Assembly: GCF_035621455.1 (NCBI RefSeq)
Contig: NZ_CP141823.1
Span: 930,001 to 994,000, forward strand
Reading direction: 5' to 3'
Source: Vibrio natriegens NBRC 15636 = ATCC 14048 = DSM 759
Lineage (GTDB): Bacteria > Pseudomonadota > Gammaproteobacteria > Enterobacterales > Vibrionaceae
DNA: 64,000 nt
Below the pieces are notes generated by a model that ran no database searches, was not told where the DNA came from, and saw only the letters and a program-made list of their open reading frames with translations. Below are positions 45,411 to 55,210 of the stretch, one piece after another. A program made the position numbers and the translations under genes. Numbering within the stretch: position 1 is the stretch's first letter; the number at the start of each line of letters is the position of its first letter.

Positions 45411-46586
45411 ATGACAGCTAATATTCAAACTGCTCCTGCCAATAGCATATTTGCTCGAGTATGGAAGCGAAAGAAAAAACAGATTGACCTAACGGAAGCA
45501 ACCGCCTGGCAATTGATTGGTCTTAAATTAAGACGTCACAAACTGGCTTGGTACAGTATGTGGTTCTTAGCTCTAATCTATTTTGTCGCTGCATTCGCAG
45601 AGTTTTTTGCACCGTTTAACTCAAGTGACAACTGGCGTCGATATACTTACGCGCCGCCGCAACAGGTAAATCTGTTTGAGAAAACCAGCGAAGGTTGGGA
45701 TTGGGCGCCACATTTAATCGGCTACACCGTGAAAACCGACCCTCGTTCGCTAAAACGTCATTACACCGAGAATCCAGAGAAGAAAGTTTATTTTGAATTT
45801 TTTGGTGAGGTAGAACCGTACACGCTAGCGGGCTTCATTCCGATGAAGTACAAGTTACTTGTACCTAAGAATAAACGTGATCCTTTCTTCATCCTCGGTT
45901 CTGACCGAATGGGACGCGATATGTTATCGCGACTAATTCATGGTGCGCGTATCTCACTGTCGGTTGGTCTGATTGGTGTATTTTTTACCTTTTTCATCGG
46001 TATTTTGGTGGGTGGTATCTCCGGTTACTTTGGTGGCAGAGTGGATAACTTCATCCAGCGCACCATGGAAATTGTTAAATCGGTACCAACGCTTCCACTT
46101 TGGATGGCGCTAGGTGCGTCATTACCTAATGACTGGAGCTCGTTGCAGCGTTACTTCCTGATCACCATTATCTTAGGTTTGGTTGCATGGCCTGATATGG
46201 CTCGTGTTGTCCGCAGCCGCTTCATGTCATTGAAGAGCGAAGAGTATGTTGCAGCGGCATGGTTAGATGGCAACTCGCCATTTGAAATTATCCGCCGTTA
46301 CATGGTGCCAAACTTCCTGAGTCATATCATCGCAGTGGTTACGCTAGCCATTCCGAGCATGATTTTGGGCGAAACGGCGCTTAGCTTCTTAGGTCTGGGC
46401 CTTCAACCACCTATGGTGAGTTGGGGTGTATTGTTACAAGAAGCCCAAAACATCCGTGCACTAGCGGATGCAATCTGGCTGTTAATTCCAGCAGCAAGTG
46501 TGGTTATTGCCATTCTAGCGATGAACTTTGTAGGTGACGGTTTACGTGACGCCTGCGACCCTTACCATGAACAAGGTGCAAAATAA
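45411..46586 (+). CDS. ABC transporter permease 2 (DppC-like)
   Basis: A 391-residue permease with an extended N-terminal and periplasmic segment (about 85-170) before the GSDRMGRDMLSRLIHGARISL motif typical of DppC/OppC. C-terminal features include EEYVAAAWLDGNSPFEIIRRY and the VGDGLRDACDP ending. It is 16 bases after permease 1. Confidence 0.88.
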   Translation: MTANIQTAPANSIFARVWKRKKKQIDLTEATAWQLIGLKLRRHKLAWYSMWFLALIYFVAAFAEFFAPFNSSDNWRRYTYAPPQQVNLFEKTSEGWDWAPHLIGYTVKTDPRSLKRHYTENPEKKVYFEFFGEVEPYTLAGFIPMKYKLLVPKNKRDPFFILGSDRMGRDMLSRLIHGARISLSVGLIGVFFTFFIGILVGGISGYFGGRVDNFIQRTMEIVKSVPTLPLWMALGASLPNDWSSLQRYFLITIILGLVAWPDMARVVRSRFMSLKSEEYVAAAWLDGNSPFEIIRRYMVPNFLSHIIAVVTLAIPSMILGETALSFLGLGLQPPMVSWGVLLQEAQNIRALADAIWLLIPAASVVIAILAMNFVGDGLRDACDPYHEQGAK

Positions 46587-46596
46587 GGTATTTAAA

Positions 46597-48270
46597 ATGG
46601 CGGATAAAATTCTTGAAGTTAAAGATCTGAACGTCAGCTTCCCGACAACGATGGAAACCTTCCACGCTGTTAAAAACGTATCGTTTCATTTAAATCGTGG
46701 GGAAACCTTGTCAGTCATCGGTGAATCGGGTTCTGGTAAGTCTGTGACAACCAGCGCGATTCTTCAACTGCTGGACAAACCAGGACGCATTGATTCAGGG
46801 GAAATTCTTTATTATACAGATGGATCCAAGGTGGATATCACCACGTTGCATCCGCGTAGTGAAGAAATGCGTAATTTGCGTCGCTTTAACTTCTCATTGG
46901 TATCGCAAGAGCCAATGGCAGCACTGAGCCCTGTTCATACGGTTGGCGATCAAATTAAAGAAGTGCTTTGTCTTGTTGACCCAGGCATCACGAAACAAGT
47001 GGCTCATGAACGTGCAATTGAACTTTTGACTCAGGTACAAATGCCTGAGCCGGAAAGTTTGATTAACAAGTACTCGTTCCAGTTATCTGGTGGTCAGCGT
47101 CAACGAGTTGTCATCGCGATGGCGATTGCCAGTCGTCCGGATGTATTAATTGCCGACGAGCCAACAACGGCGTTAGATGTGACCACTCAGGCTGAAATTT
47201 TGGAGTTGTTTGCCAAACTGCAGCAAGAGATAGGCATGGCTATTTTGTTCATTACTCATGATTTAGGGGTAGTGGCACAAATCTCGGACCGTGTCGTCGT
47301 TATGGAAAAAGGTGTGGTTGTCGAGCAAGGTGATGTGCGCCAAATCTTCGAGCGACCTGAGCACCCATATACGATTAAGCTGATGAATGCGACGCGTGCG
47401 CTTGAGCTACCTTCTGAGGTGAAAAAACCGTTTGTTTACACAGGGCAAACGCCACTTTTAGATGTACACAACGTCACTAAAGTGTTTGAAAAACCGGGCA
47501 AGATGTTCGAGAAAAAACAATTTATGACGGCGGTTAACAACGCGACGTTAACGCTGCACCCAGGTGAGTCTTTGGGAATTGTTGGTGAGTCCGGTTCTGG
47601 CAAGAGTACCTTAGGTCGAGCGATTTTAGGTATGCAGCCAGCAACGTCAGGTAACATTCGTTACGTAGACGAAAGTAGTGACGTCGAGCTTGAGCTTGCT
47701 GACTACAAGCGTGTGAAACGCGATCCTTTGTTTGCCGATCTACGTTTGATTTTCCAGGACCCATGGTCTTCTTTAAATCCACGTATGACGGTTGCGGATA
47801 TCATTGAAGAGCCGCTGAAACTGCTTCGTACAGAGATGAGCGCGCAAGAACGTAAAGATCGCGTACGCAATATGATGCGTCGAGTGGGTTTGCCTGCGGA
47901 GTTCTCAAGCCGCTATCCACACGCATTCTCTGGCGGGCAGCGCCAGCGAATTGTTATTGCTCGCGCGCTGGTGACGATCCCTAAACTCATCATTGCAGAT
48001 GAGGCGACGGCAGCATTGGACGTATCATTGCGTGCACAGGTTTTGGACCTATTGATTGAATTCCAAAACGAATTTGGCACATCGTTCATCTTAATCACCC
48101 ATGATATTGCAACCGTGAAGTACTTCTGTGATCGAGTGATCGTACTGCAACACGGCACGATAATGGAGCAGGGTACCATCGAGCAGGTAATTCATAACCC
48201 ACAAGAACCATACACTCAAAAATTGATTGCAGCGGTTCCTGTTGCCGAACTACCTAAAGAAGTGGCGTAA
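46597..48270 (+). CDS. ABC transporter ATPase, DppD-DppF fusion
   Basis: A 557-residue protein carrying two complete nucleotide-binding domains. Walker A GESGSGKS occurs near residue 42 and again near residue 330; the signatures are LSGGQRQRVVIAMA and FSGGQRQRIVIARA. Dpp/Opp systems usually encode these as two proteins, so this is a fused form, like GsiA or YejF. ATG at 46597 follows AATAAGGTA, 10 bases after permease 2. Last gene of the operon before a terminator. Confidence 0.9.
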   Translation: MADKILEVKDLNVSFPTTMETFHAVKNVSFHLNRGETLSVIGESGSGKSVTTSAILQLLDKPGRIDSGEILYYTDGSKVDITTLHPRSEEMRNLRRFNFSLVSQEPMAALSPVHTVGDQIKEVLCLVDPGITKQVAHERAIELLTQVQMPEPESLINKYSFQLSGGQRQRVVIAMAIASRPDVLIADEPTTALDVTTQAEILELFAKLQQEIGMAILFITHDLGVVAQISDRVVVMEKGVVVEQGDVRQIFERPEHPYTIKLMNATRALELPSEVKKPFVYTGQTPLLDVHNVTKVFEKPGKMFEKKQFMTAVNNATLTLHPGESLGIVGESGSGKSTLGRAILGMQPATSGNIRYVDESSDVELELADYKRVKRDPLFADLRLIFQDPWSSLNPRMTVADIIEEPLKLLRTEMSAQERKDRVRNMMRRVGLPAEFSSRYPHAFSGGQRQRIVIARALVTIPKLIIADEATAALDVSLRAQVLDLLIEFQNEFGTSFILITHDIATVKYFCDRVIVLQHGTIMEQGTIEQVIHNPQEPYTQKLIAAVPVAELPKEVA

Positions 48271-48315
48271 AGTTCACTGGTTACTCTAACTCAGGGTGAC
48301 TTTAAGTTGTCTTTA

Positions 48316-48340
48316 AAAGGCCGCGTTATGCGGCCTTTTT
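48316..48340 (+). terminator. Terminator of the importer operon
   Basis: A perfect 9-bp stem (48316-48324 and 48330-48338) with a 5-base loop running into Ts. Confidence 0.9.
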
Positions 48341-48383
48341 TATTTTCACAATTCGTAAATTATAAAAATATTAAAAGGTTCCT

Positions 48384-50387
48384 ATGAAGTTTTGGCAAGA
48401 TCTGTCCATTGTTAGACGTATCTACATTGGCTTTACCTTGTTGTTGCTGGCGATGATTTCGATTGCGGGCGTGAGTTTGCTCCAGGGTAACTTGCAGTCT
48501 GAGCGTACCCATATCGTGACAGAAGTGATTTCTCCTTATATGGTTGAGTTGAATCGAGTGACAGTGCATCTGCTCACTAGCCAAGCCTTGGCTAACTCTT
48601 ATTTCACGCCGTTGGATGCCGACATATATACAACAATCGAATCTCAGTTTTTAAAAAACCATGAGCGCTATGATGAAAAATTGTTGGAGTTGGATGCGTT
48701 GTTCACCCAACTCAACGAACATCAAATTGATTTGTTAAAAACTCCACGTGACATCGCCCTATTTTCTCAAACACACGATTTGTTCAAACGGTATCAACAA
48801 GTTGTCGACACAGAGCAATGGGTAGAGGGTCGGACTAGGCAGTTTGTTTTAGACAGCACCAAAATGAAACGTGCCGCTTATAGCTTGTCTGGCTCGGTTG
48901 ATGATATGAATGCCAGCTTTATGGCAAACAATCTAGCAGCCACTATTGATTCACTTATTTTTAATACCAACCAAGGCTTAAATTCGAATTCGGCAGACGT
49001 TATCGATGGACTGATTAAAAAGAATCGCGCCGTCGCCGAGCGGATTATTAAAACCAGCCAGTCTCTCGCGGAAAAAACACGCAGTTATACAACGCGCGAT
49101 CAAAAACTCCTGAAGACTGTGATCGATCATGCGACGGACGAGCAAGGCGTGTTGGTCAAACATTATCACGCCATGTTGGAACAGGCCGAAGTTTTCGAAC
49201 TCCTCGCTGGGGTTCAGTCAGATACGGCACAGTTAATCGATCTGTTTGTCCATCAGTCTGAACAGCTTCGACAACTGTCTGAACAGCAAGTTACTGAAGT
49301 CAATGTGATGCAAGCGAGAGGAGAAAAACTTATCATTTTGGTTACGTTATTCTCTTTCTTAATCGTGTCAATGGTTGCTGTGACACTAAGCCGGACGATT
49401 CGTAACGCGTTATACATGCTTAAAGCGTCGTTAAATCGTATAGAAAATGGCGATCTGACGTTAACTACCGGCATTAAAAGCAAGAATGAGTTTGGCGAAT
49501 TGTCTAACTCGATAGATCAAATGATCAATACACTCAAGCACTTGGTGGCATTGGTACAGTCGGTATCCCATCAGCAAAACCAGCTTGCTAATCACAATCA
49601 AGTTACAGCCTCTAAAAGTCAAAAATCGCTGGAGTCACAGCGCATCGAAACCGAAAGTGTCGCAGCGGCGATGAGCGAAATGGAAAGCTCGGTCGCGGAG
49701 GTCTCCCAAGCCACACGTACCAGCCAAACTCAGTTAAACGAAATTGAGCGTTCGGTCGTGAAAGGACAACAACAAACCACTGACAACCTCGAAGCTCAAC
49801 ATCAGCTTTCACAAGCTCTCAAAGAGTCCGCAGATGCCATATCGCGAGTGAGTGATGTAAGCACAGAGATAGGCCGGGTGCTCGAAGTGATTCAAGCCAT
49901 AGCGGATCAAACCAATTTGCTCGCGCTTAATGCCGCCATCGAGGCCGCGAGAGCTGGAAGCATGGGGCGCGGCTTTGCTGTGGTTGCGGACGAAGTTAGG
50001 GAACTCGCTGGTCGTACAGGTCGTTCAACCCAAGAGATCCATACAATGACTCAATTGTTGCATAAATCGGTTGAGCAGGCGGTCCAGCAAGTGGAGCAAT
50101 GCCATTTTTATATGCAGCACTCGCGCGAATCATCCAATCAAACCAGCATGGTAATGCAAGGTATTCAAGCTTCAATTTCTGAACTTGCTCAGTTGGGAGC
50201 ACATATCGCTTCGGCGACAGAACAGCAACAAAACACCGCGATAGACATAGCAAAAAACATCAGTCGAATCTCAGACATCGCGTCATCGAATTCAAAAGGC
50301 GCTGTGGAAGTGGCAGCAAACGGACAGAAGTTGCAAGAGCTGTCGATAGAGCAACTTAAATTGATTGAGCACTATAAGCTGGGGTGA
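48384..50387 (+). CDS. Methyl-accepting chemotaxis protein
   Basis: A 667-residue chemoreceptor. TM1 is at about residues 12-33, a long periplasmic ligand domain spans 34-312 with helical character, TM2 is at about 315-337, a HAMP domain follows, and the signalling hairpin has the conserved tip around ADQTNLLALNAAIEAARAG and VADEVRELAGRT (about 505-550). It lies between the importer and a ROK regulator whose start abuts its stop. A role in chemotaxis to the glycan fragments or a bound binding protein is inferred from context. Confidence 0.9.
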   Translation: MKFWQDLSIVRRIYIGFTLLLLAMISIAGVSLLQGNLQSERTHIVTEVISPYMVELNRVTVHLLTSQALANSYFTPLDADIYTTIESQFLKNHERYDEKLLELDALFTQLNEHQIDLLKTPRDIALFSQTHDLFKRYQQVVDTEQWVEGRTRQFVLDSTKMKRAAYSLSGSVDDMNASFMANNLAATIDSLIFNTNQGLNSNSADVIDGLIKKNRAVAERIIKTSQSLAEKTRSYTTRDQKLLKTVIDHATDEQGVLVKHYHAMLEQAEVFELLAGVQSDTAQLIDLFVHQSEQLRQLSEQQVTEVNVMQARGEKLIILVTLFSFLIVSMVAVTLSRTIRNALYMLKASLNRIENGDLTLTTGIKSKNEFGELSNSIDQMINTLKHLVALVQSVSHQQNQLANHNQVTASKSQKSLESQRIETESVAAAMSEMESSVAEVSQATRTSQTQLNEIERSVVKGQQQTTDNLEAQHQLSQALKESADAISRVSDVSTEIGRVLEVIQAIADQTNLLALNAAIEAARAGSMGRGFAVVADEVRELAGRTGRSTQEIHTMTQLLHKSVEQAVQQVEQCHFYMQHSRESSNQTSMVMQGIQASISELAQLGAHIASATEQQQNTAIDIAKNISRISDIASSNSKGAVEVAANGQKLQELSIEQLKLIEHYKLG

Positions 50388-50390
50388 GTG

Positions 50391-51560
50391 ATGGAGATGC
50401 GTCAAGGATTAGGTTTATCCAATAAAGCGATTCGAGTTCACAACAAGCGTTCCATCTTAACGCATTTGGCGAAAAGTGGTCCCTTGAGTAAATCAGAGTT
50501 GGCGTCCCGCACTCAGCTTTCGATACCTGCTGTGAGCAAGATACTGTCGGATTTGGATGCTGAATCAAAAATCATGCTTTTCCCCGGACCTGTTCAACGC
50601 CGTGGTAACAGAGCGGGGATCTATGCACTTAGTAATAAACTCAGCCCCATTCTTTGTTTAAATGTATCACCAAACAAAATCGCGGCACTCGTTGTTACTG
50701 CAGACCTGGAGTTGCTACTCGAAGCCTCAGAGACCGAGATCAATGTCGAAACACCAGAAGCGTTAATTGACGCGGTCTGTGACGTATATGATAACGCACG
50801 AAACGCCAGTAAACAGCGCAAACTACGTGTCGCTATCGGCTTGCACGGTCAAGTATCCAGGCACAGTGGGGCATCTTTACATATGCCTCTTGCCAAGTGG
50901 AAAGGCGGCTTTGAATGTCGATATTTGTTAGCGCAACGGCTTGATACAGAGGTCATTGTTGAAAACGATTGTGTCGGATTGGCATTGGCAGAAAAGTGGC
51001 AAAGTGAACGCCCTGAGCACTTTTGTGTAGTGAATTTAGACTATGGAATTGGCTCGGCTTTTATCATCGATGAGCAAGTCTTTTTTAGTCGTTCTCATGC
51101 GAATGGCGAAATTGGACACACTTTGGTGGATATTCATGGCAAGCAGTGTGGCTGTGGCCAGAGAGGATGCCTGGAGACGGTTGCCTCGTTATCGGCATTA
51201 CAAAGTGAGTGGGATAAGGTTTTACAGAAAGGGTGTATAGGGAATGCACATTTTATTGATGCGGTATTAGCGAATCATCCAAGTGCCATACGTTTGAGTG
51301 AAAATGCAGTCAATGTGATTGGCCGAACGTTAAGTAATTGCTTAAATTTAGTCGGCATTGAGCAAATTTTACTGTATGGCCCTTTATGTGAGTTGGGTGA
51401 CGCTTGGTTAAGCAGTATTCGCGAAGCAATTGCCTCACACCCATTCAATGACAACGACGAGCTGACTCAGCATCAAACTCAAGTTATTTTTGGTGAATTA
51501 TCAACTTCTCAACAGCTTAAGGGGTTAGCGTATCTATTTATTGAGAAAAGCTTAAATTAG
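50391..51560 (+). CDS. ROK-family transcriptional regulator (NagC/Mlc type)
   Basis: 389 residues: an N-terminal winged helix (about 20-80; GPLSKSELASRTQLSIPAVSKILSDL) and a ROK sugar-sensing domain with NLDYGIGSAF, GEIGHTLVD and the zinc-binding CGCGQRGCLE motif. This is the architecture of sugar-responsive repressors. It starts right after the chemoreceptor stop (TGA-GTG-ATG), so the two are translationally coupled. GTG at 50388 is an alternative start. The effector could be GalNAc, GlcNAc or a phosphorylated sugar. Confidence 0.88.
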   Translation: MEMRQGLGLSNKAIRVHNKRSILTHLAKSGPLSKSELASRTQLSIPAVSKILSDLDAESKIMLFPGPVQRRGNRAGIYALSNKLSPILCLNVSPNKIAALVVTADLELLLEASETEINVETPEALIDAVCDVYDNARNASKQRKLRVAIGLHGQVSRHSGASLHMPLAKWKGGFECRYLLAQRLDTEVIVENDCVGLALAEKWQSERPEHFCVVNLDYGIGSAFIIDEQVFFSRSHANGEIGHTLVDIHGKQCGCGQRGCLETVASLSALQSEWDKVLQKGCIGNAHFIDAVLANHPSAIRLSENAVNVIGRTLSNCLNLVGIEQILLYGPLCELGDAWLSSIREAIASHPFNDNDELTQHQTQVIFGELSTSQQLKGLAYLFIEKSLN

Positions 51561-51638
51561 CCTGAGCATTATTGATTATCACCTAGGCATTTAGAGTCGG
51601 GGTAAGTTTAGTACCCAAGATTTTTGGCTGAGAAAAAT

Positions 51639-51657
51639 GCGCCAACTGAGTTGGCGC
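51639..51657 (-). terminator. Terminator of the GH2 gene
   Basis: A perfect 8-bp stem (51639-51646 and 51650-51657) followed on the minus strand by ATTTTTCTC. It lies between convergent ROK and GH2 genes. Confidence 0.8.
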
Positions 51658-51663
51658 GTTAGA

Positions 51664-54372
51664 TTAGAAATGAAATTCGCCACAATCTGATTGTTGCAAT
51701 TCAACACCTCGATGTTTGGCTCTTATATAGGCGTTGCGAGCGATTCTATTATCAACTTCCTCAACAAAAGAGTGTTTAATTTCGGCTAATCGCGCAATGC
51801 TATCGGATGATTGAGTTGGTGGCTCCGATTGCAGAATAGGAAGCGTATTAGGCTTGGTATCTAACTCCAAAATAGCGGGTACAAGCGTATTCATCCCTTC
51901 ATTTACCGGACGGGCAATCACCAGTATCTTGCCGGCCGTTTGCGTGGTGCGAATCAACGCTGGTGCGCTCCCCCATTCCGTTGCCCTTGGGTTCGCAAAA
52001 ATGTTGTCGGCTTCGATTAGGCTCGCTTCACCATAAACCTCAAACTTTATGTGATGTCGGGCCAAGCGTTTTACATTTCCATCTTCATCAGTGACTTCAG
52101 CAACGATGGTACCAATATCAGAACCATTGGCGATGAGCGATGAGTTGTCGATACTAAGGCGCAGACGTGTTGGTCGTTTTGCCGGATACTTGATTTCGGT
52201 GATCACACATTCGTCACCCACAAAGCCTTTGGCAATAATGCAGGCTTCGGTGAACCTTTCTTCGCGGTGCAGGTGCTTAAAGTCCATAAAATTAAAAGCG
52301 CCTTTGAATATAGCAGGCAAAAACGGAATGCCTTTTCTCGGATTTTTGACAACTTGTGTACCGAAATATTGACCCGCGACACTCAGTTCAACTCTATCCA
52401 CATTGCTCACCACCACGATATCTGAACCAGAAATAGGCGTGGCTTCGTGGAGTATTTTCAAATGGTAACCCGATTGGCAAATAGGATGGGTTTTGTTTGG
52501 GTTACGCTGCGCCATGAATACATGGTAGCTGTATTTATCTTGGCGAAACGCATCCATAATACCACCCCAAAACTGCTCAGGATGATAACCGCGTTGGTGA
52601 TCAAAACCATGCCATAAAGTGCCGCCAATATGCTGCCGTGGTGTTTGATGTAATACGTTGAGATTGGTGGCATATTCATGGCCGGAACTATCGGAGCCTG
52701 TAGCGTAGTGCAGCGCTTGAATGATTTGTGCTTGTTCACCCCAGCTACGATGAACTCGGCTGTTAGAGTTGTGAGAATTCCAGTCGTCGACGTTATCTCC
52801 CCATTCGCGCGTAAATACGGGAACGTCAAATTCCGCAGGATAAGTCAATTGCCCTTCATCCGCTTCACCTTCTTTGACTTGGTTAGGATGCGCATACATC
52901 ACTTCTCTTGCTTCAGGACAATCAATATAGCTGTCGAGTGGAACCCAAGTCGCTTCATCCATTTCTTGATGAACAATTTGGTGTAACTCTTTTAAAAACC
53001 AGTGCGGCTGATGGGTTTCATTTAGAGCGGGTTCAAACATCCAAATGCATGCGTGGTTGCGATCGCGACGAATTTTTTCGCGTACGTTTTGCTTGGCTTG
53101 TTCAACAAACTGAGTCTCTTCATTCCAGAATTGCCAACCAATAGAAGGCTGAATAATTAATACTCCCAATTGATCAGCGGCATCAAGAAAGGCAGGGTCT
53201 TGCGGGTAATGAGCGGTGCGGATCACCGACAAGCCAGCATCTTTGAGTTTCTTTACATCATTCCAATGCTGGCTATTGCTCAATGCAGTGCCGATGTGTG
53301 CGTAGTACTGATGGCGGTTAACACCGATTAGCTTTTCTTCGTAGGCTTTGCCGTTAATGTAAAGGCCATCTTTGCCTTTTAGTTCAAGAGTGCGAATGCC
53401 ATTTCTCAATCGCACGCTATCAATCTGTTCGCCAGAATTGTCGAAGAGTCGGCAGTCTAGCCAGTACAAATTAGGTGAGTCGGGGTGCCAAAGTTCTGGC
53501 TGCTCTACTTGCATTTTACAGCTGATATGCTGATCACTAGATTCTATCGAAACATTCAACGACTGCTTGGTAGTAACGTGTCCAGTTTGGCAAGAGCTCA
53601 GTTGGCACTCAATAGTGACTGGCTGCGTATTATTCGTTTGATTAATGATCTGCATGCCAAGATCAATGGTGGCACTTTGTTCTGAAACGTTGCGATAGCG
53701 AACTCTTAATCCAGAATGTTTGGTATTAGGGGTTGGAGTGTTAGCGATTCCTTCATGGCCAAAATGCATCATCTTTTGTGTGGAATAGAGCCACACATCG
53801 CGATAAATACCGCCAACGTAAGTAAAATCAAGCTCGTATTGATTTTTTCCTGCTGGGAAGCTTGAGTCATCGCTATTATCTGCTTTGACCGCAATAATAT
53901 TGGTTGAATCAAAGTTCAGGAATGACGTTATATCAATAACAAGCGGTAGAAATTCTTCTTTACGCGAGGCAATCAGCTCTCCGTTAATCCACACTTCTGA
54001 TTTACCTTGAATAGCTTCAAAATCAATGATGATTCTTTGATCTTTTAAATTCTCCGGGATAAGAAAGTGCTTCCGGTACCAAACGACGCCTTGGTAATTA
54101 ATGGTGCCACTGGCATCTTCAGGTAACAATTCCACACAATGTGGGAGAGAAACTGATACCCAGTTTTTATCATCGCAAATAAGTTGATTGGCGTTTAGAG
54201 GATCACCCTTGTAGAACAGCCAGCCCCCATTGAAATCAAAAACGTGACGTGACGGATCCGGCATAGAGAAAAATCCAGAATGAGAAAAATCACGCTGACA
54301 ATTAAGCGAGTGAATTGGCTTGTGGTGAATGAGTTGTGACAGGCAACGAGTCTGTTCTATCTGTGATGCCAT
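51664..54372 (-). CDS. GH2-family glycoside hydrolase (beta-galactosidase/beta-glucuronidase type)
   Basis: A 902-residue enzyme. An N-terminal jelly-roll sugar-binding domain (about 40-200), an Ig-like domain (about 215-330), then the TIM barrel with GVNRHQYYAH. The acid/base is E452 in PALNETH and the nucleophile E523 in TREWGD. C-terminal Ig-like domains follow. There is no signal peptide. The TREWGD nucleophile context differs from classical LacZ (which has EYAH-type) and resembles marine GH2 enzymes acting on algal or animal oligosaccharides. ATG at 54372 has AGGA seven bases upstream. Substrate: terminal beta-galactoside or beta-uronide, not resolvable by eye. Confidence 0.85.
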   Translation of the reverse strand: MASQIEQTRCLSQLIHHKPIHSLNCQRDFSHSGFFSMPDPSRHVFDFNGGWLFYKGDPLNANQLICDDKNWVSVSLPHCVELLPEDASGTINYQGVVWYRKHFLIPENLKDQRIIIDFEAIQGKSEVWINGELIASRKEEFLPLVIDITSFLNFDSTNIIAVKADNSDDSSFPAGKNQYELDFTYVGGIYRDVWLYSTQKMMHFGHEGIANTPTPNTKHSGLRVRYRNVSEQSATIDLGMQIINQTNNTQPVTIECQLSSCQTGHVTTKQSLNVSIESSDQHISCKMQVEQPELWHPDSPNLYWLDCRLFDNSGEQIDSVRLRNGIRTLELKGKDGLYINGKAYEEKLIGVNRHQYYAHIGTALSNSQHWNDVKKLKDAGLSVIRTAHYPQDPAFLDAADQLGVLIIQPSIGWQFWNEETQFVEQAKQNVREKIRRDRNHACIWMFEPALNETHQPHWFLKELHQIVHQEMDEATWVPLDSYIDCPEAREVMYAHPNQVKEGEADEGQLTYPAEFDVPVFTREWGDNVDDWNSHNSNSRVHRSWGEQAQIIQALHYATGSDSSGHEYATNLNVLHQTPRQHIGGTLWHGFDHQRGYHPEQFWGGIMDAFRQDKYSYHVFMAQRNPNKTHPICQSGYHLKILHEATPISGSDIVVVSNVDRVELSVAGQYFGTQVVKNPRKGIPFLPAIFKGAFNFMDFKHLHREERFTEACIIAKGFVGDECVITEIKYPAKRPTRLRLSIDNSSLIANGSDIGTIVAEVTDEDGNVKRLARHHIKFEVYGEASLIEADNIFANPRATEWGSAPALIRTTQTAGKILVIARPVNEGMNTLVPAILELDTKPNTLPILQSEPPTQSSDSIARLAEIKHSFVEEVDNRIARNAYIRAKHRGVELQQSDCGEFHF

Positions 54373-54682
54373 GTGTTGTTCCTAATGCTGTTACTTAGAC
54401 CGTGGTAGTATATCAACGCCTTAAAATTCAATTTGGAACAGTTTTGAATCCAAAATCACACTACAAAGTTAACCAAGTTTACTATTGTTCCATTTAATCG
54501 CGTGATTGTTGGTATTTACGATTGTGTAAACTGAATTGTCGCTTTATTTATTAATAAACAAGGTCGAAAAAATAAAGGCATATTATTTTTTCTTATATTT
54601 TCATTGGGACGGAATGGGTTGTTAATAGAAAGTGTAAGTGGTGATGAATAAGTTAATTGTTTGATTTTGTTTATTTAAAAAG

Positions 54683-54704
54683 AAAGAGCCCATAAGGGCT
54701 CTTT
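54683..54704. terminator. Orphan bidirectional terminator
   Basis: A perfect 9-bp stem (54683-54691 and 54696-54704) with an ATAA loop; T-rich tails occur on both strands. No annotated gene ends here. Confidence 0.7.
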
Positions 54705-54997
54705 TAGTATGCAAACAATATCTTAGGAAATATAAAGCTATATCTTATTTCAACCAGTAACTACTTTCGTAGGGCCAATACCAGTTAAAACTTACTTTGA
54801 GCTATCAAAGACTTTAAGTTTCAAATGCTGCTAACTTAACCTCATTAAAACCATCGTATTTTAAATGACTCATATTCAATATCTTTGGATTAAAATATTA
54901 ATCTGATAGTGAAGAAATATTTCATAAAATAAGAACAGCTAGTAGCTAACTAGCGTTCACAGCTAAATAGTATCACTATGGAGTGATAAATCAATTT

Positions 54998-55012
54998 TGA
55001 AACGATGTTTTA
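54998..55012. promoter_or_regulatory. KdgR-like box 1 upstream of sulP
   Basis: TGAAAC-GAT-GTTTTA, same layout as the boxes at 38925 and 40394. Confidence 0.6.
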
Positions 55013-55050
55013 TAATCTGTGTCACATAATTGAAATTGATAAAAATTAAA

Positions 55051-55069
55051 AATGAAATGATGTTTCATT
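55051..55069. promoter_or_regulatory. KdgR-like box 2 upstream of sulP (best match)
   Basis: AATGAAATGATGTTTCATT is a perfect 7-5-7 palindrome, the strongest member of the family in this window. It is 55 bases downstream of box 1, about five helical turns. Confidence 0.7.
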
Positions 55070-55210
55070 TAATGTTGATTGCATCGGGGCGATTGTTTAT
55101 AGTTTTTGTGCTCATTTTGCTTCTGTATGAATTTTTAGTTTCTGGGTGAGTACAGGAAAGCGAGGTGATCATCTTCCCGTCATAAATCGACTGTTGTTAG
55201 AGGAATCGTG

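Larger units (their letters stand above)
54373..55210. other. Long intergenic region upstream of GH2 and sulP
   Basis: About 840 AT-rich bases between divergent genes. It contains a TTTGGA-N11-TCCAAA dyad (54432-54454) near the GH2 start, a free-standing bidirectional terminator (54683-54704) with no gene attached, and two KdgR-like boxes near sulP. The terminator implies a short transcript on one strand, perhaps a small RNA or a long leader, but no promoter was identified with confidence. Confidence 0.45.

Noticed and set aside
54432..54454. TTTGGA-N11-TCCAAA dyad as another KdgR-like box
   Set aside because: The inner sequence has a 1-base instead of 3-base spacer and different arms, so it was kept only as an unassigned dyad.
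55018..55027. TGTGTCACAT as a CRP site
   Set aside because: The two half-sites overlap instead of being separated by 6 bases, so it does not fit the CRP consensus.
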